From positions 124,001 through 188,000 of the forward strand of contig CAVRGN010000008.1 of assembly GCA_963720725.1 (NCBI GenBank): a stretch of DNA of 64,000 nucleotides, given 5' to 3'. The stretch is from Benzoatithermus sp963720725 (GTDB lineage: Bacteria > Pseudomonadota > Alphaproteobacteria > Geminicoccales > Geminicoccaceae). The position numbers and the translations under genes are program-made. The notes beneath the pieces are model-generated. The model was not told where the DNA came from. It did no database searches and saw only the letters and a list, made by a program, of their open reading frames with translations. This document shows positions 10,546 to 19,114 of the stretch, piece after piece. Position 1 is the stretch's first letter. Each line of letters starts with the position of its first letter.

Positions 10546-11666
10546 TCGGCTTCGACCTGCTCGCCCGCGACGGCACCGCCCGTCGCGGGCGGCTCGCCAC
10601 CGCCTGCGGCACGGTCGAGACGCCGACCTTCATGCCGGTCGGCACGGCCGCGACGGTGAAGGCCGTCACCTTCGACATGGTCAAGGCGACCGGTGCCGAG
10701 ATCGTGCTGGCCAACACCTACCACCTGATGCTCCGCCCCGGTGCCGAGCGCGTCGCCCGCCTCGGCGGCCTGCACCGCTTCATGGGTTGGGACGGCCCGA
10801 TCCTGACCGATTCCGGCGGCTACCAGGTCATGTCGCTGGCCGAGCGCCGCAAGCTCGACGAGCACGGCGTCGTGTTCGCCTCGCACCATGACGGCAGCCG
10901 CCACGAGCTCACGCCCGAGCGCTCGGTCGAGATCCAGCACCTGCTGGACGCCACCATCACCATGCAGCTGGACGAATGCCTGAAGCTGCCGGCACCCGAG
11001 GCCGAGGTAGCCCGCGCCATGGAGCTCTCCCTGCGCTGGGCCGAGCGCTGCAAGGCCGCCTTCGTCCGCCGCGACGGCTACGGCCTGTTCGGCATCGTCC
11101 AGGGCGGCACCGACCCCGCCTTGCGCGTCCGCTCGGCCGAGGGGCTGGTCGGGATAGGCTTCGACGGCTATGCCGTGGGCGGCCTCGCGGTCGGCGAGCC
11201 GCAGGAGCTGATGTTCGCAACTCTGGACGTCACCTGTCCGGCGCTGCCCCAGGACCGCCCGCGCTACCTGATGGGCGTCGGCAAGCCCGCCGACATCGTG
11301 GGTGCGGTGCAGCGCGGCATCGACATGTTCGACTGCGTCCTGCCGACGCGCTCAGGCCGCACCGCCCAGGCCTTCACCCGCCGCGGTACGGTCAACCTCA
11401 AGAACGCCCGCCACGCCGACGACCCGCGCCCGCTCGACGAGGAATCCGCCTGCCCGGCCGCGCGCGACTACTCCCGCGCCTACCTCCACCACCTGATCCG
11501 GTCCGGCGAGATCCTGGGTGCCATGCTGCTGACCTGGAACAATCTCTGGTACTACCAGGACCTGATGCGGTCCTTGCGCACGGCGATCGCGGGCGGCCGC
11601 CTCGCCGCCTTCGCCGCCGCGTTCCACGAGGAGCAGGCCAGGGGCGACCTGCCACCCCCGGCCTGA
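10542..11666 (+). CDS. tgt: tRNA-guanine transglycosylase with degenerate zinc site
   Basis: A 374-residue Tgt, which swaps G34 of GUN-anticodon tRNAs for preQ1. Catalytic aspartates are kept: D90 (LTDSGGYQVM) and D264 (MFDCVLPTRSGR), as is VGGLAVGE. The structural zinc site is not. At the positions of E. coli C302, C304, C307 and H333 this protein has S302, C304, A307 and N333 (ESACPAARDYSRAYLHHL and LLTWNNLWYYQ). The flanking sequence is otherwise canonical and in frame, so this is a real substitution pattern rather than an indel. It is either zinc-independent or impaired. Coupled to queA; converges with the esterase gene five bases beyond its stop. Confidence 0.95.
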   Translation: MIGFDLLARDGTARRGRLATACGTVETPTFMPVGTAATVKAVTFDMVKATGAEIVLANTYHLMLRPGAERVARLGGLHRFMGWDGPILTDSGGYQVMSLAERRKLDEHGVVFASHHDGSRHELTPERSVEIQHLLDATITMQLDECLKLPAPEAEVARAMELSLRWAERCKAAFVRRDGYGLFGIVQGGTDPALRVRSAEGLVGIGFDGYAVGGLAVGEPQELMFATLDVTCPALPQDRPRYLMGVGKPADIVGAVQRGIDMFDCVLPTRSGRTAQAFTRRGTVNLKNARHADDPRPLDEESACPAARDYSRAYLHHLIRSGEILGAMLLTWNNLWYYQDLMRSLRTAIAGGRLAAFAAAFHEEQARGDLPPPA

Positions 11667-11678
11667 CCCGCTCAGGCC
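11660..11678. terminator. Short hairpin spanning the two convergent stop codons
   Basis: GGCCTGA (11660-11666), a five-base loop CCCGC, then TCAGGCC (11672-11678) form a perfect 7-bp stem. The TGA in the left arm is the tgt stop and the TCA in the right arm is the stop of the opposing esterase gene. No T-run follows on either side, so it would be a weak or Rho-assisted bidirectional terminator. Structure seen; function inferred. Confidence 0.4.
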
Positions 11679-12868
11679 GCCATCGGCGCGGAGCCCCGCT
11701 CCGCGTAGCAGGCGCTCTCGAACTCCATGTAGCCGCCGAACGACGCGGGATCGCCGAAGGGCAGGATCTGCGTGGCCCAGTAGCCGCCCAGCCCGTTCCG
11801 GCGGTCGATCCAGAAGAACAGGTTGGCGAGCCCGGCCCAGCCCAATGCCCCGGCGGGACGGCCGGTGGGTGCCGTCTCGTCGTTGACCATGAAGGTCAGG
11901 CTCCAGGACTTGGACAGGCCCGGGAAGAATTCGGCATCGTTCGACAAAGACGGGATCACGCCCGGCAGCACCGTCACCTTCTTGTCACCGAGATGGTTCC
12001 GCTCGGCCATCTTCACCGTCTCGGGCTTGAGCACCTGGCCGTGCCCGCCGCGCCCGTCGTTGAGCCACATCCGGATGAACTTCATGTAGTCGCCGACCGT
12101 GCCGTAGAGGCCGTGCCCGCCCATGTCGACGCCGGGCGGGGAGGGCAGCTCGAAGTCCATCGGCGTCAGCGAGCCGTCGGCGTTGCGGGCGTGCATGCCC
12201 GCCAGCCGCGAGCGCAGCCGGTCGTTCAGCGCGAAGGTCGTGTCGCTCATGCCCAGCGGCTCGAACACGCGCGCCTGCAGCACCTCGCCCAGCCGCCTGC
12301 CGGTGATCCCCTCGACCACCTGGCCGCACCAGTCGAGGTTCGAGCCGTACTCCCACTTCTCGCCCGGATCGAACAGGAGCGGCGTCATCAGGGCGGCCTT
12401 GCTCGCCGTGATCACGCTGGGCTGGCCCTTCTCCTGCGCCAGCCGGTTGTAGGTCGTGTTGAAGAAATCGTAGCCGAGGCCGGCCGTGTGCAGCATCAGC
12501 ATCCGGGTCGTCACCGGGCGCTTCGGTGGGCGCAGCTTCGGCTCCCCCGCCGCGTCGAAGCCCTCGATCACCTGCAGCTTGCCGATCTCGGGCGCATAGC
12601 GCTCGGCCGGCGCGTCGAGGTCGAGCTTGCCCTCCTCGACCAGCTGCAGCACCGCCGTCCCGGTGATCGCCTTGGTGGTCGAGAAGATCGCGAACACGCT
12701 GTCGGTGGTCATCTTCGCGTCGCCGCCGAGCACCCGCTCGCCGGCCGCACCTTCGTAGACGTTGCGCTCCCGGTCGGTGACCATCGCCACCACCCCCGGC
12801 ACGCGCGGCGATCCCGTTGCCACGCCCTGCAGGACCGCATCCAGCCTGCGCGTCAGATCCGTACCCAT
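11672..12868 (-). CDS. Serine hydrolase/esterase of the beta-lactamase (class C-like, EstB) family
   Basis: A 398-residue protein with the SXXK nucleophile motif S63-T-T-K66 (FSTTKAITG) and the YGSN segment near residue 174 that supplies the catalytic tyrosine. The third motif region reads GWAGLANLFFWID, as in EstB-like esterases rather than the KTG of true beta-lactamases. No signal peptide, so probably cytoplasmic. It lies 24 bases downstream of the Baeyer-Villiger monooxygenase on the same strand, as the second gene of one operon; the natural reading is that it opens the ester or lactone formed by the monooxygenase. The exact substrate is unknown. Confidence 0.85.
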   Translation of the reverse strand: MGTDLTRRLDAVLQGVATGSPRVPGVVAMVTDRERNVYEGAAGERVLGGDAKMTTDSVFAIFSTTKAITGTAVLQLVEEGKLDLDAPAERYAPEIGKLQVIEGFDAAGEPKLRPPKRPVTTRMLMLHTAGLGYDFFNTTYNRLAQEKGQPSVITASKAALMTPLLFDPGEKWEYGSNLDWCGQVVEGITGRRLGEVLQARVFEPLGMSDTTFALNDRLRSRLAGMHARNADGSLTPMDFELPSPPGVDMGGHGLYGTVGDYMKFIRMWLNDGRGGHGQVLKPETVKMAERNHLGDKKVTVLPGVIPSLSNDAEFFPGLSKSWSLTFMVNDETAPTGRPAGALGWAGLANLFFWIDRRNGLGGYWATQILPFGDPASFGGYMEFESACYAERGSAPMAA

Positions 12869-12892
12869 GGTCTGCCTCCCTGTTGTTCTCGT

Positions 12893-14533
12893 TCAGCGCA
12901 TCGCGAAGCCCGGATAGCCGGCCTGGGCGACCTCGGCGCATTTGCGCCGATAGGTGCCCACGCCCCCCGTGTAGGACAGGACCCGCCTCGGCTTGCCCGG
13001 GATGTTGGAGCCAAGATACCACGAGTTGGTGCGCGCGATCAGGGTGGCGCCGGCGGTCGCCTCATGGTGATCGACCCAGGCCTGCTCGGCTTCTTCCGTC
13101 GGCTCCACCACGGCGACGCCGCGCTCGCGCATATGGGCGATGCAGTCGCTGATCCACTCGGTCTGCTGCTGCAGGCAGGTGGTCATGTTGCACAAGGCCG
13201 CCGAGGGGGCGAGCGGCACGGCGGTGGTGAACAGGTTGGGATAGCCGTGGACGCCCAGCCCCATCGTGGTGCGGATGTCGCGGCCCCAGTCCTCCTTGAG
13301 CGACCGCCCGTCCCGGCCGCGGATGTCGATCCGGGTCAAGGCACCCGTGCCGGCGTCGAAGCCGGTCGCGAGCACGATCACGTCCAGCTCGTGCACCGTC
13401 CCGTCCGAGGTCTCGATGCCCTCGGGCCGGATCCGCACGATGGGATTGTCCGCGACCGGCACCGCCTCGACATTGGGGCGCAGATAGACCTCGAGATAGT
13501 TGGTCTCGAGCGGCACGCGATGGGTGCCGAAGCCGTAGTCCTTGGGGATCAGCAGGTCGCACAGCCGCTCGTCCTTGAGCCGCTCGCGCATCTTCGCGCG
13601 CACGAAGTCCGACACCTCCTGGCTCACCTGCTCGTCGAAGAACATCTCGGCGAACGAAGCGAGCCAAAGCTTCAGCGAGCCGTCGGCGTGGATCTCCTCG
13701 AGCCGCGCCTTGCGCTGCTCCGGCGTCAGCTCGGCCCAGCTCGGCCCGAAATCGTACTCGAAGCCGGTGAAGGTGTGGGGGATCGTGGCCTTCAGCTCGT
13801 CGAAGCGGCTCTTGTAGCCCCCCTGCGCCGCGGCATCGTAGGTGGGGTTCTTCATCGGCAGGACATATTGCGGCGTGCGGACGAACACCTTCAGCTGTGC
13901 GACCTGGTCGGCGATGGTCTGGATCACCTGGATTCCGGTGGCGCCGATGCCGACCACGCCCACCCGCTTGCCGGCGAGCTCGACCGGCTCCCTGGGCCAG
14001 CGGGCGGTGTGGAAGATCGGGCCGTTGAAGCTCTCCTGACCGGGGAACATCTCGCTCAGCGGAGCCGAAAGCATCCCGCAGCAGGTCACCAGGAACTGGG
14101 TGTCGATGGTTTCGCCGCGGTCGGTGGTGACCGTCCACCGGCCGGTGGCCTCGTTCCAGGTCGCGGCCGTGATCGTGGTGTCGAACTGGATGTCGCGCCG
14201 CAGGTCGAGCCGGTCGGCGATGTAGTTGAGCCAGCGCTCGATCTCGGGCTGCCCGGGAAAGCGCTCGCTCCAGCTCCAGCCTTTGTAGAGCTCCTCCGAG
14301 AACAGGTACTGGTAGATGTAGCACTCGGAATCGAAGCGGGCGCCCGGGTAGCGGTTCCAGAACCAGGTCCCGCCCACGCCCGAGGCGTTGTCGTAGGCGC
14401 GGACCTTCAGGCCCAGGCCGCGCAGCTGGTGCAGCTGGTAGAGCCCGGCCACCCCGGCGCCGATGATCAGGGCGTCGAGCCTGGTCACGGTGCCGGTGCC
14501 GCTACGGCCCGGTTCGACGGCGATCTCGTCCAT
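12893..14533 (-). CDS. FAD/NADPH-dependent Baeyer-Villiger monooxygenase
   Basis: A 546-residue flavoprotein. FAD motif LIIGAGVAG near residues 22-30; GVGGTWFWNRYPGARFD as in cyclohexanone and phenylacetone monooxygenases; the BVMO fingerprint FNGPIFHTARWP at 169-180; NADPH motif VGIGATG near 194-200. It inserts oxygen next to a ketone to give an ester or lactone. The ATG at 14533 is chosen because GGGGAGG lies about 9 bases upstream and the N-terminus then matches the family length; a longer upstream frame is not protein-like. First gene of the monooxygenase-esterase operon, divergent from an AraC-family regulator. Confidence 0.93.
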   Translation of the reverse strand: MDEIAVEPGRSGTGTVTRLDALIIGAGVAGLYQLHQLRGLGLKVRAYDNASGVGGTWFWNRYPGARFDSECYIYQYLFSEELYKGWSWSERFPGQPEIERWLNYIADRLDLRRDIQFDTTITAATWNEATGRWTVTTDRGETIDTQFLVTCCGMLSAPLSEMFPGQESFNGPIFHTARWPREPVELAGKRVGVVGIGATGIQVIQTIADQVAQLKVFVRTPQYVLPMKNPTYDAAAQGGYKSRFDELKATIPHTFTGFEYDFGPSWAELTPEQRKARLEEIHADGSLKLWLASFAEMFFDEQVSQEVSDFVRAKMRERLKDERLCDLLIPKDYGFGTHRVPLETNYLEVYLRPNVEAVPVADNPIVRIRPEGIETSDGTVHELDVIVLATGFDAGTGALTRIDIRGRDGRSLKEDWGRDIRTTMGLGVHGYPNLFTTAVPLAPSAALCNMTTCLQQQTEWISDCIAHMRERGVAVVEPTEEAEQAWVDHHEATAGATLIARTNSWYLGSNIPGKPRRVLSYTGGVGTYRRKCAEVAQAGYPGFAMR

Positions 14534-14631
14534 GCTCTGGTTGCCTCCCCTGGTCGCCGGGTCCGCCACTTGCGAGCGAGGATCTTCCCGGCATGCTCGC
14601 GCGACATTACCTTCAATCGTTGTCGGCAGTC

Positions 14632-14665
14632 TTGAACGTCCCGGACGATCCTTTGAACGATCCGG
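14632..14665. promoter_or_regulatory. Direct-repeat operator, AraC type
   Basis: Two copies of TTGAACG(N)(N)CCGG: TTGAACGTCCCGG at 14632-14644 and TTGAACGATCCGG at 14653-14665, matching at 11 of 13 positions. They start 21 bases apart, two helical turns, the arrangement bound by the two HTH motifs of an AraC-family dimer. They lie in the 157-base divergent gap, about 100-130 bases upstream of the monooxygenase start and 26-59 upstream of the regulator start, so binding could both activate the operon and repress the regulator. Repeat seen; function inferred. Confidence 0.55.
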
Positions 14666-14690
14666 GCGGAGACGGTCAGGGAGAACGAAC

Positions 14691-15602
14691 GTGGTCGAGC
14701 CGATTGCGGCCGAGGACCTGCCGAAATGGGTCCCGGGCACGCTGCTCCGCCGCAGCGACGATCTCGGCTGGCAGGGCGTGCAGCTCCGCTCCTGGGCCTA
14801 TCGCGGCCAGGACGTCGAGATCCCGCCCATGCGCGACTTCCTGCTGGTGGCCTACCAGGTCGGCACCACGCCGATGCAACGCCGCTTCGACGGCCGCTGG
14901 AGCCGGACCACCTGCGGACCTGGCGCGGTCTCGCTGCTGACGCGGTCGCAGAAGTCGCACTGGCACTGGACCGAGAACGTCGACGTCACCCACCTCTATC
15001 TGTCGCAGGACTTCGTCTCCCAGGTCGCGGTCGAGGTCTCCGGCCGCTGCGTGGCCGACGTCGCCCTTGCCGACGTCCTGCGCGCCGACGACCCGCAGAT
15101 GGCGCAGGCGATCGCGGCCATCGCCGCGGAGGTGGACCAGGCCGGGTTGGGTGGCCCGCTCTATGTCGATGCGGTGGCCCGGCAGCTCGTCATCCTGCTG
15201 CTGCGCCGCTACGCCGCCCTGACCTTCCGGCCGCGCGAGCAGGAGGGCATGCTGACCGCAGCCCAGCGGCGGACGGCGCTCGAGTTCATCGACGCCCACC
15301 TCCACGACACGCTGCGTCTCGACGCGATGGCGGCCGCGGTCGGCCTGGGCGCCTGCACCTTCGCCCGCCGGTTCCGGCGGACCCTGGGCGTGGCGCCCCA
15401 TGCCCATGTGATCGAGCGCCGGCTCGACCGGGCGCGCCGCCTGCTGGCCGAGACCGCCCTCCTGACCAAGGAGGTCGCGGCCATGTGCGGCTTTGCCGAC
15501 CAGGCGCACCTCACCCGCCTGTTCGCCCGCCGCTACGGCACTGCCCCGGCCGCCTTCCGCAGGAGCCGGCGGCCGGGCGGAGGCGGGGCTACGCCGGCCT
15601 GA
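14691..15602 (+). CDS. AraC-family transcriptional regulator
   Basis: A 303-residue regulator starting at GTG 14691 (AGGGAGA ribosome-binding site about 7 bases upstream). The N-terminal about 190 residues form a cupin-like effector domain. The C-terminal double HTH covers about 200-295: LRLDAMAAAVGLGACTFARR is the first helix-turn-helix and EVAAMCGFADQAHLTRLFAR the second, ending in the expected FRR. It is divergent from the monooxygenase-esterase operon with the tandem repeat between them, so it most likely activates that operon in response to its ketone or ester substrate. Confidence 0.88.
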   Translation: MVEPIAAEDLPKWVPGTLLRRSDDLGWQGVQLRSWAYRGQDVEIPPMRDFLLVAYQVGTTPMQRRFDGRWSRTTCGPGAVSLLTRSQKSHWHWTENVDVTHLYLSQDFVSQVAVEVSGRCVADVALADVLRADDPQMAQAIAAIAAEVDQAGLGGPLYVDAVARQLVILLLRRYAALTFRPREQEGMLTAAQRRTALEFIDAHLHDTLRLDAMAAAVGLGACTFARRFRRTLGVAPHAHVIERRLDRARRLLAETALLTKEVAAMCGFADQAHLTRLFARRYGTAPAAFRRSRRPGGGGATPA

Positions 15603-15627
15603 GCCGGCGCCGCCCGCGCCCTTGGCC

Positions 15628-16011
15628 TCAGCGCAGCTCGATGTTGGTGAGCGAGGTGCCGGAGGCGTTGCGCATCTCGAACACGCCGCGCGCGGTGCCC
15701 TTGCCCGGGCTCACCCCGACCTTGCAGTTGCAGGCCTGGTTGTTCGCAACGTTGGCGGCGATCCCACAGGAGCGCCCGGCTGGCAGCGTGGCCCCGCATT
15801 CGTTCACCACCAGGGCCAGCGGGGTGCCGCCGGGAGTCGTGATCCGGGGTCCCGTCAGGCCCAGATTGGTGGTTCCCGAGTTGAAGAAGTAGCAGACTGC
15901 CCGGAACTGTGCAGATCCGGCAAACAGCGAGCCGGCCGAGAGGATTTGCTGCGCGTGTGCGCTTGAACCAAGCGCCAGCATCATGGCAGTAGCGGTCAAG
16001 ATGGTACGCAT
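15628..16011 (-). CDS. Small secreted cysteine-containing protein of unknown function
   Basis: A 127-residue precursor starting at ATG 16011 (MRTILTATAMM), with a signal peptide likely cut after AHA, leaving QQILSAGSLF. Six cysteines are spread through the mature part (FRAVCYFFN, VNECGAT, GRSCGIA, NQACNCKVG), suggesting disulfides in the periplasm or outside. The remaining sequence is short beta-strand-like segments (NLGLTGPRITTPGGTPL). Not recognised beyond a general resemblance to small exported alphaproteobacterial proteins. Convergent with the AraC gene and divergent from the cyclase. Confidence 0.7.
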   Translation of the reverse strand: MRTILTATAMMLALGSSAHAQQILSAGSLFAGSAQFRAVCYFFNSGTTNLGLTGPRITTPGGTPLALVVNECGATLPAGRSCGIAANVANNQACNCKVGVSPGKGTARGVFEMRNASGTSLTNIELR

Positions 16012-16231
16012 CGCGCGTCTCCATGGACGCGGATGATGTGAGCTGCCCGGCCGAGCGATGGCGTCCGAAGCGGCCGCAGGTCCGTGGCCGCACAATGCCT
16101 TACTTCATCATCATCTCGCTTCACCGCTGCGGGCGCTGTGCGCTTTCGCCCAGCTCGCGCGTCTCACCCCGCTGGACGCTGTCGTCGCGCTGCCGCATCC
16201 TCGCCGCCGTCCTTCCCCGCCCGGAGCGCCG

Positions 16232-18238
16232 ATGCGCCTGTTGCCCGACCGGATCGGCCTGCGCACCGCTCTCGTCGCCCTCGTCGTCGGCGGGATCGTG
16301 CTCTCGGCGACCGCCCTGCACCTCGCCTGGTGGCGCACCGCGACCGCGCTGAGCCGCGATCTGGTCGACGTGCTCGAGACGCAGATCAGCACCGCTGTCC
16401 GGCGCGAATGGTGGGCCGTGGTCGGCGAGGTCGAGCGGTTGTCGCAAGGCATGCGCGACCTGCTGGACGAGAGCGGCAGCGGGTTGCCGCCCGAGCGGAT
16501 CATGCTCGCGGCCAGCCGCCCTTCCACCACCCTGTCCTGGCTCCTTCTGGTCCCGCCGCAGGGCGAGGTGAACGCGATCGAGAGCCTGGGCGACGCGGCG
16601 CTGCGCCTGCTGCGCGCAGCGAGCGACGGGACCGCGCGCGACCTCGGCACCGTCGCGCGCCCGCACGGCCGGCCGCTGCCGGCGCCGCCCGCGCCGGCAC
16701 CCGAGCGGCTGCTCGTCCGCGGCGAGCCCTGGCTGGCCGTCGCCGAGGCCTCGGACAACCCCCTCTGGCTCGATGTCCCGCGCACGCCCGACGGCCGCCG
16801 CAGCGCCGTGGCTTTCGTCGGCAGGACCGAGGCCGGCCTGCTGGTGGCGATGATGGACTATGGCCGCTTCGCCCGGCTGCTCGGCGCCATCCCGGTCGGG
16901 CGCACCGGCGGCTCGTTCGTGGTCGGTCCCGAGGGCGGCGTGGTGATCTCGCCGACGGTGGAAGGAGCCAGCGTGCGGCCGGAACTCGCCGCCGTGGCAC
17001 GCGCCGCCGGTGCGCGGGTAGCCGCCCGCCCCGAAGATCGGCGGAACATCGAGGAGAAGGTGCGGCTGACCGTGGACGGTGCCAGCTACGCCGTGGCGCT
17101 GTCACCCTTGTGGTTCAAGGGCTGGCAGCTCGCGATCATCGTGCCCGAGGCCGAATTCCTGGCGGGCATCGACCGCACCATCCGCATGCTCGCCCTGGGC
17201 CTCGGCCTGTTCGTGCTGCTGGCCGGCTGGCTGGCCGCGCGCGGTGCCCGCCGATTCCTGGCCGACCCGGTGGCGCGCGTGGCCGAGGACGTGCGGGCGA
17301 TCGAGCGTTTCGCGCTCGAGGGCATCGCCCACCGTCCCTCGCGCCTGGTCGAGATCGACCGCCTGTCGGCGGCGATCGCCCGCATGGCCGCGGGCCTCGC
17401 CGACTTCGCCAAGTTCATCCCGACCGAACTGGTCCGCGGCCTGCTCGAGAGCGGCGTGCGGGCCGAGCCGGGCGGCGAGCGCCGGCAGCTCACCGTCCTG
17501 TTCGCCGACCTCGCCGGCTTCACCGGTCTGAGCGAGCGCCTGGGCGACGGGGTGGTCCCGATCGTCGGCCAGTTCCTGGAGCTGGCCTCGCGCGCGGTCG
17601 AAGCCGAGGGCGGCACGGTCGACAAGTTCATCGGCGACGCGGTGATGGCTTTTTGGGGGGCACCCTCGACCGACCCCGACCAGGCGCTCCATGCCTGCCG
17701 TGCCGCCCTTGCCATCCGAGCCGGGATGGCCGAGGCTCGCGCCCGCGGCGAGCAGTTGGGGACCTTGCAGGTCCGCATCGGCCTCAACACCGGTCCCGCC
17801 ATCGTCGGCAATGTCGGCTCCCGGCAGCGCCTCAACTATACCGCACTCGGCGACACGGTGAACCTGGCCTCGCGCCTGGAGGGCGTGAACAAGGTCTACG
17901 GCACCACGATCCTCCTGAGCGGCGCCACCGCCGCGGCCGCCGGCTCCGCCGTTGCCACCCGCGAGATCGACGTCGTCGCGGTCTACGGCCGCAGCGAAGG
18001 CGTGCGCCTGTTCGAGCTCACCGGGCTGGCCGGCGAGCCCGGGCCGCCGGGGGGAGATGCCTACGCCCACGCCCTCGACCTCTACCGGGCCGGGCGCTTC
18101 GCGGACGCCGTTCGCGGGCTGCGCGATGCTCCGGCCGAGGATGGCCCCGCCCAATGGCTCACGGCCCGCAGCGCAGCACTGGTCGCGACCCCGCCGGGCC
18201 GGGGCTGGGAGCCCGTCACCCATCTCGACATGAAGTGA
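16232..18238 (+). CDS. Membrane-bound class III adenylate/guanylate cyclase with periplasmic sensor
   Basis: About 668 residues. A membrane helix at about 12-32, a periplasmic sensor region of about 280 residues with a Cache-like stretch (RTGGSFVVGPEGGVVISP), a second helix at about 318-337, a HAMP-like linker, and a class III cyclase domain at about 415-590. Metal-binding aspartates are in LFADLAGFTG and DKFIGDAVMAFWG; the NYTALGDTVNLASRLEG segment covers the nucleotide and transition-state residues. It makes a cyclic nucleotide, most likely cAMP, in response to an external signal. The short C-terminal extension includes a TPR-like helical segment. ATG 16232; no partner is encoded in the same operon. 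Confidence 0.92.
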   Translation: MRLLPDRIGLRTALVALVVGGIVLSATALHLAWWRTATALSRDLVDVLETQISTAVRREWWAVVGEVERLSQGMRDLLDESGSGLPPERIMLAASRPSTTLSWLLLVPPQGEVNAIESLGDAALRLLRAASDGTARDLGTVARPHGRPLPAPPAPAPERLLVRGEPWLAVAEASDNPLWLDVPRTPDGRRSAVAFVGRTEAGLLVAMMDYGRFARLLGAIPVGRTGGSFVVGPEGGVVISPTVEGASVRPELAAVARAAGARVAARPEDRRNIEEKVRLTVDGASYAVALSPLWFKGWQLAIIVPEAEFLAGIDRTIRMLALGLGLFVLLAGWLAARGARRFLADPVARVAEDVRAIERFALEGIAHRPSRLVEIDRLSAAIARMAAGLADFAKFIPTELVRGLLESGVRAEPGGERRQLTVLFADLAGFTGLSERLGDGVVPIVGQFLELASRAVEAEGGTVDKFIGDAVMAFWGAPSTDPDQALHACRAALAIRAGMAEARARGEQLGTLQVRIGLNTGPAIVGNVGSRQRLNYTALGDTVNLASRLEGVNKVYGTTILLSGATAAAAGSAVATREIDVVAVYGRSEGVRLFELTGLAGEPGPPGGDAYAHALDLYRAGRFADAVRGLRDAPAEDGPAQWLTARSAALVATPPGRGWEPVTHLDMK

Positions 18239-18342
18239 GCGTCGCCATCCACAGGTGACGAAACCTTCATCGGGTGCAACCGGAACTGCGAGGCTCGGCT
18301 TTCGTTGATCTGCCGCTACGCATCGTAGCAGGAGAGAATTCG

Positions 18343-18525
18343 ATGAGCAGTGGAACCATGGACAAGGTCACCGGCAAGGTCAAGGAAACTGCCGGCAAGG
18401 TGACCGGCGACAAGCGGATGGAGACCGAGGGCCAGACCGACCAGGTCAAGGGCTCGGTCAAGAACGCGACCGACAATGTCACCGAGCGCGCCAAGGGCGC
18501 TTCGGACAGCGCCAACAAGGGCTAA
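18343..18525 (+). CDS. CsbD-family stress-response protein
   Basis: A 60-residue hydrophilic protein. The segments MDKVTGKVKETAGKVTGDK and ETEGQTDQVKGSVKNA are the CsbD signature. These small, charged, abundant proteins are made under general stress; the molecular role is unknown. A good ribosome-binding site (AGGAGAG) precedes the ATG at 18343. It stands alone, followed by a long inverted repeat. Confidence 0.9.
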   Translation: MSSGTMDKVTGKVKETAGKVTGDKRMETEGQTDQVKGSVKNATDNVTERAKGASDSANKG

Positions 18526-18532
18526 CAACATT

Positions 18533-18644
18533 CCCGGGGTGCGGCGATGGACGTACTGGATCGGCGACCGCGCTCGGCCGACCGGTGCTCACGCCCGAAT
18601 TCGGGCCGGCCACGCCGTCGCGTCGCTTCATACCGCACCCCGGG
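18533..18644. repeat. Inverted repeat with 12-base arms enclosing GC-rich hairpins
   Basis: CCCGGGGTGCGG at 18533-18544 is repeated inverted and perfectly as CCGCACCCCGGG at 18633-18644. The 88-base interior contains the palindrome GCCCGAATTCGGGC (18592-18605). No coding potential is apparent. It sits between the convergent CsbD gene and the gene at 18661, so a bidirectional terminator, a structured RNA or the footprint of a small mobile element are all possible. Confidence 0.5.
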
Positions 18645-18660
18645 GTTTAGCCGGAGTGGC

Positions 18661-18969
18661 TCACGCGGCCACTTCGTACCACAGAACATAGTGGAAGCCC
18701 GACGACGACGCCGTCAACGCGGTCTCGCTCTGTAGGTCGTCGCGGATGGTCCACGATTTCAGCGGTTTGAACTTCTTCCCGTCCTTCTCCTTCAACTCGA
18801 CGACCACACTGTGGTCGAAACTGCGGAAGACATTGGGATAGGCGGTGTCGCCCTTGCCGAGCTTGCCTTCCCAGACTTGTTCGCCGGCAATGTCGATGAT
18901 CGGCTCGTCTTTGCCGGTGATGTCCTGCTTACGCTCACACTTGAGCTTCGTCACCGTGATCTTGGGCAT
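18661..18969 (-). CDS. Hypothetical 102-residue protein
   Basis: Start ATG 18969 (MPKITVTKLKCERKQDITG). It alternates charged and hydrophobic residues, predicting a compact beta-sandwich: DEPIIDIAGEQVWEGKLG, VVVELKEKDGKKFKPLKSWT, FHYVLWYEVAA. The order resembles small C2-like or calcium-binding beta proteins, but I do not recognise the family. No signal peptide. Convergent with the CsbD gene and close to the tRNA-Lys promoter on the other side. Confidence 0.65.
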   Translation of the reverse strand: MPKITVTKLKCERKQDITGKDEPIIDIAGEQVWEGKLGKGDTAYPNVFRSFDHSVVVELKEKDGKKFKPLKSWTIRDDLQSETALTASSSGFHYVLWYEVAA

Positions 18970-19114
18970 GCCTGGACTTCCCTACTAGGTTGATCGCCCG
19001 TGCGGGCGACGGCGGGCCGTTACCGAACGGTTCGCCGATGGTAGGGTGACAGAGCGCGGAGCCCGGGTCTGTGGCGATTCCCACGCCGGTCCGCCGGCTC
19101 TCCACAGCGCGCCC

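Noticed and set aside
10976..14635. A 3.6-kb plus-strand open frame across tgt, the esterase and the monooxygenase
   Set aside because: It is a GC-driven shadow; the genes on the true strands carry full catalytic motifs.
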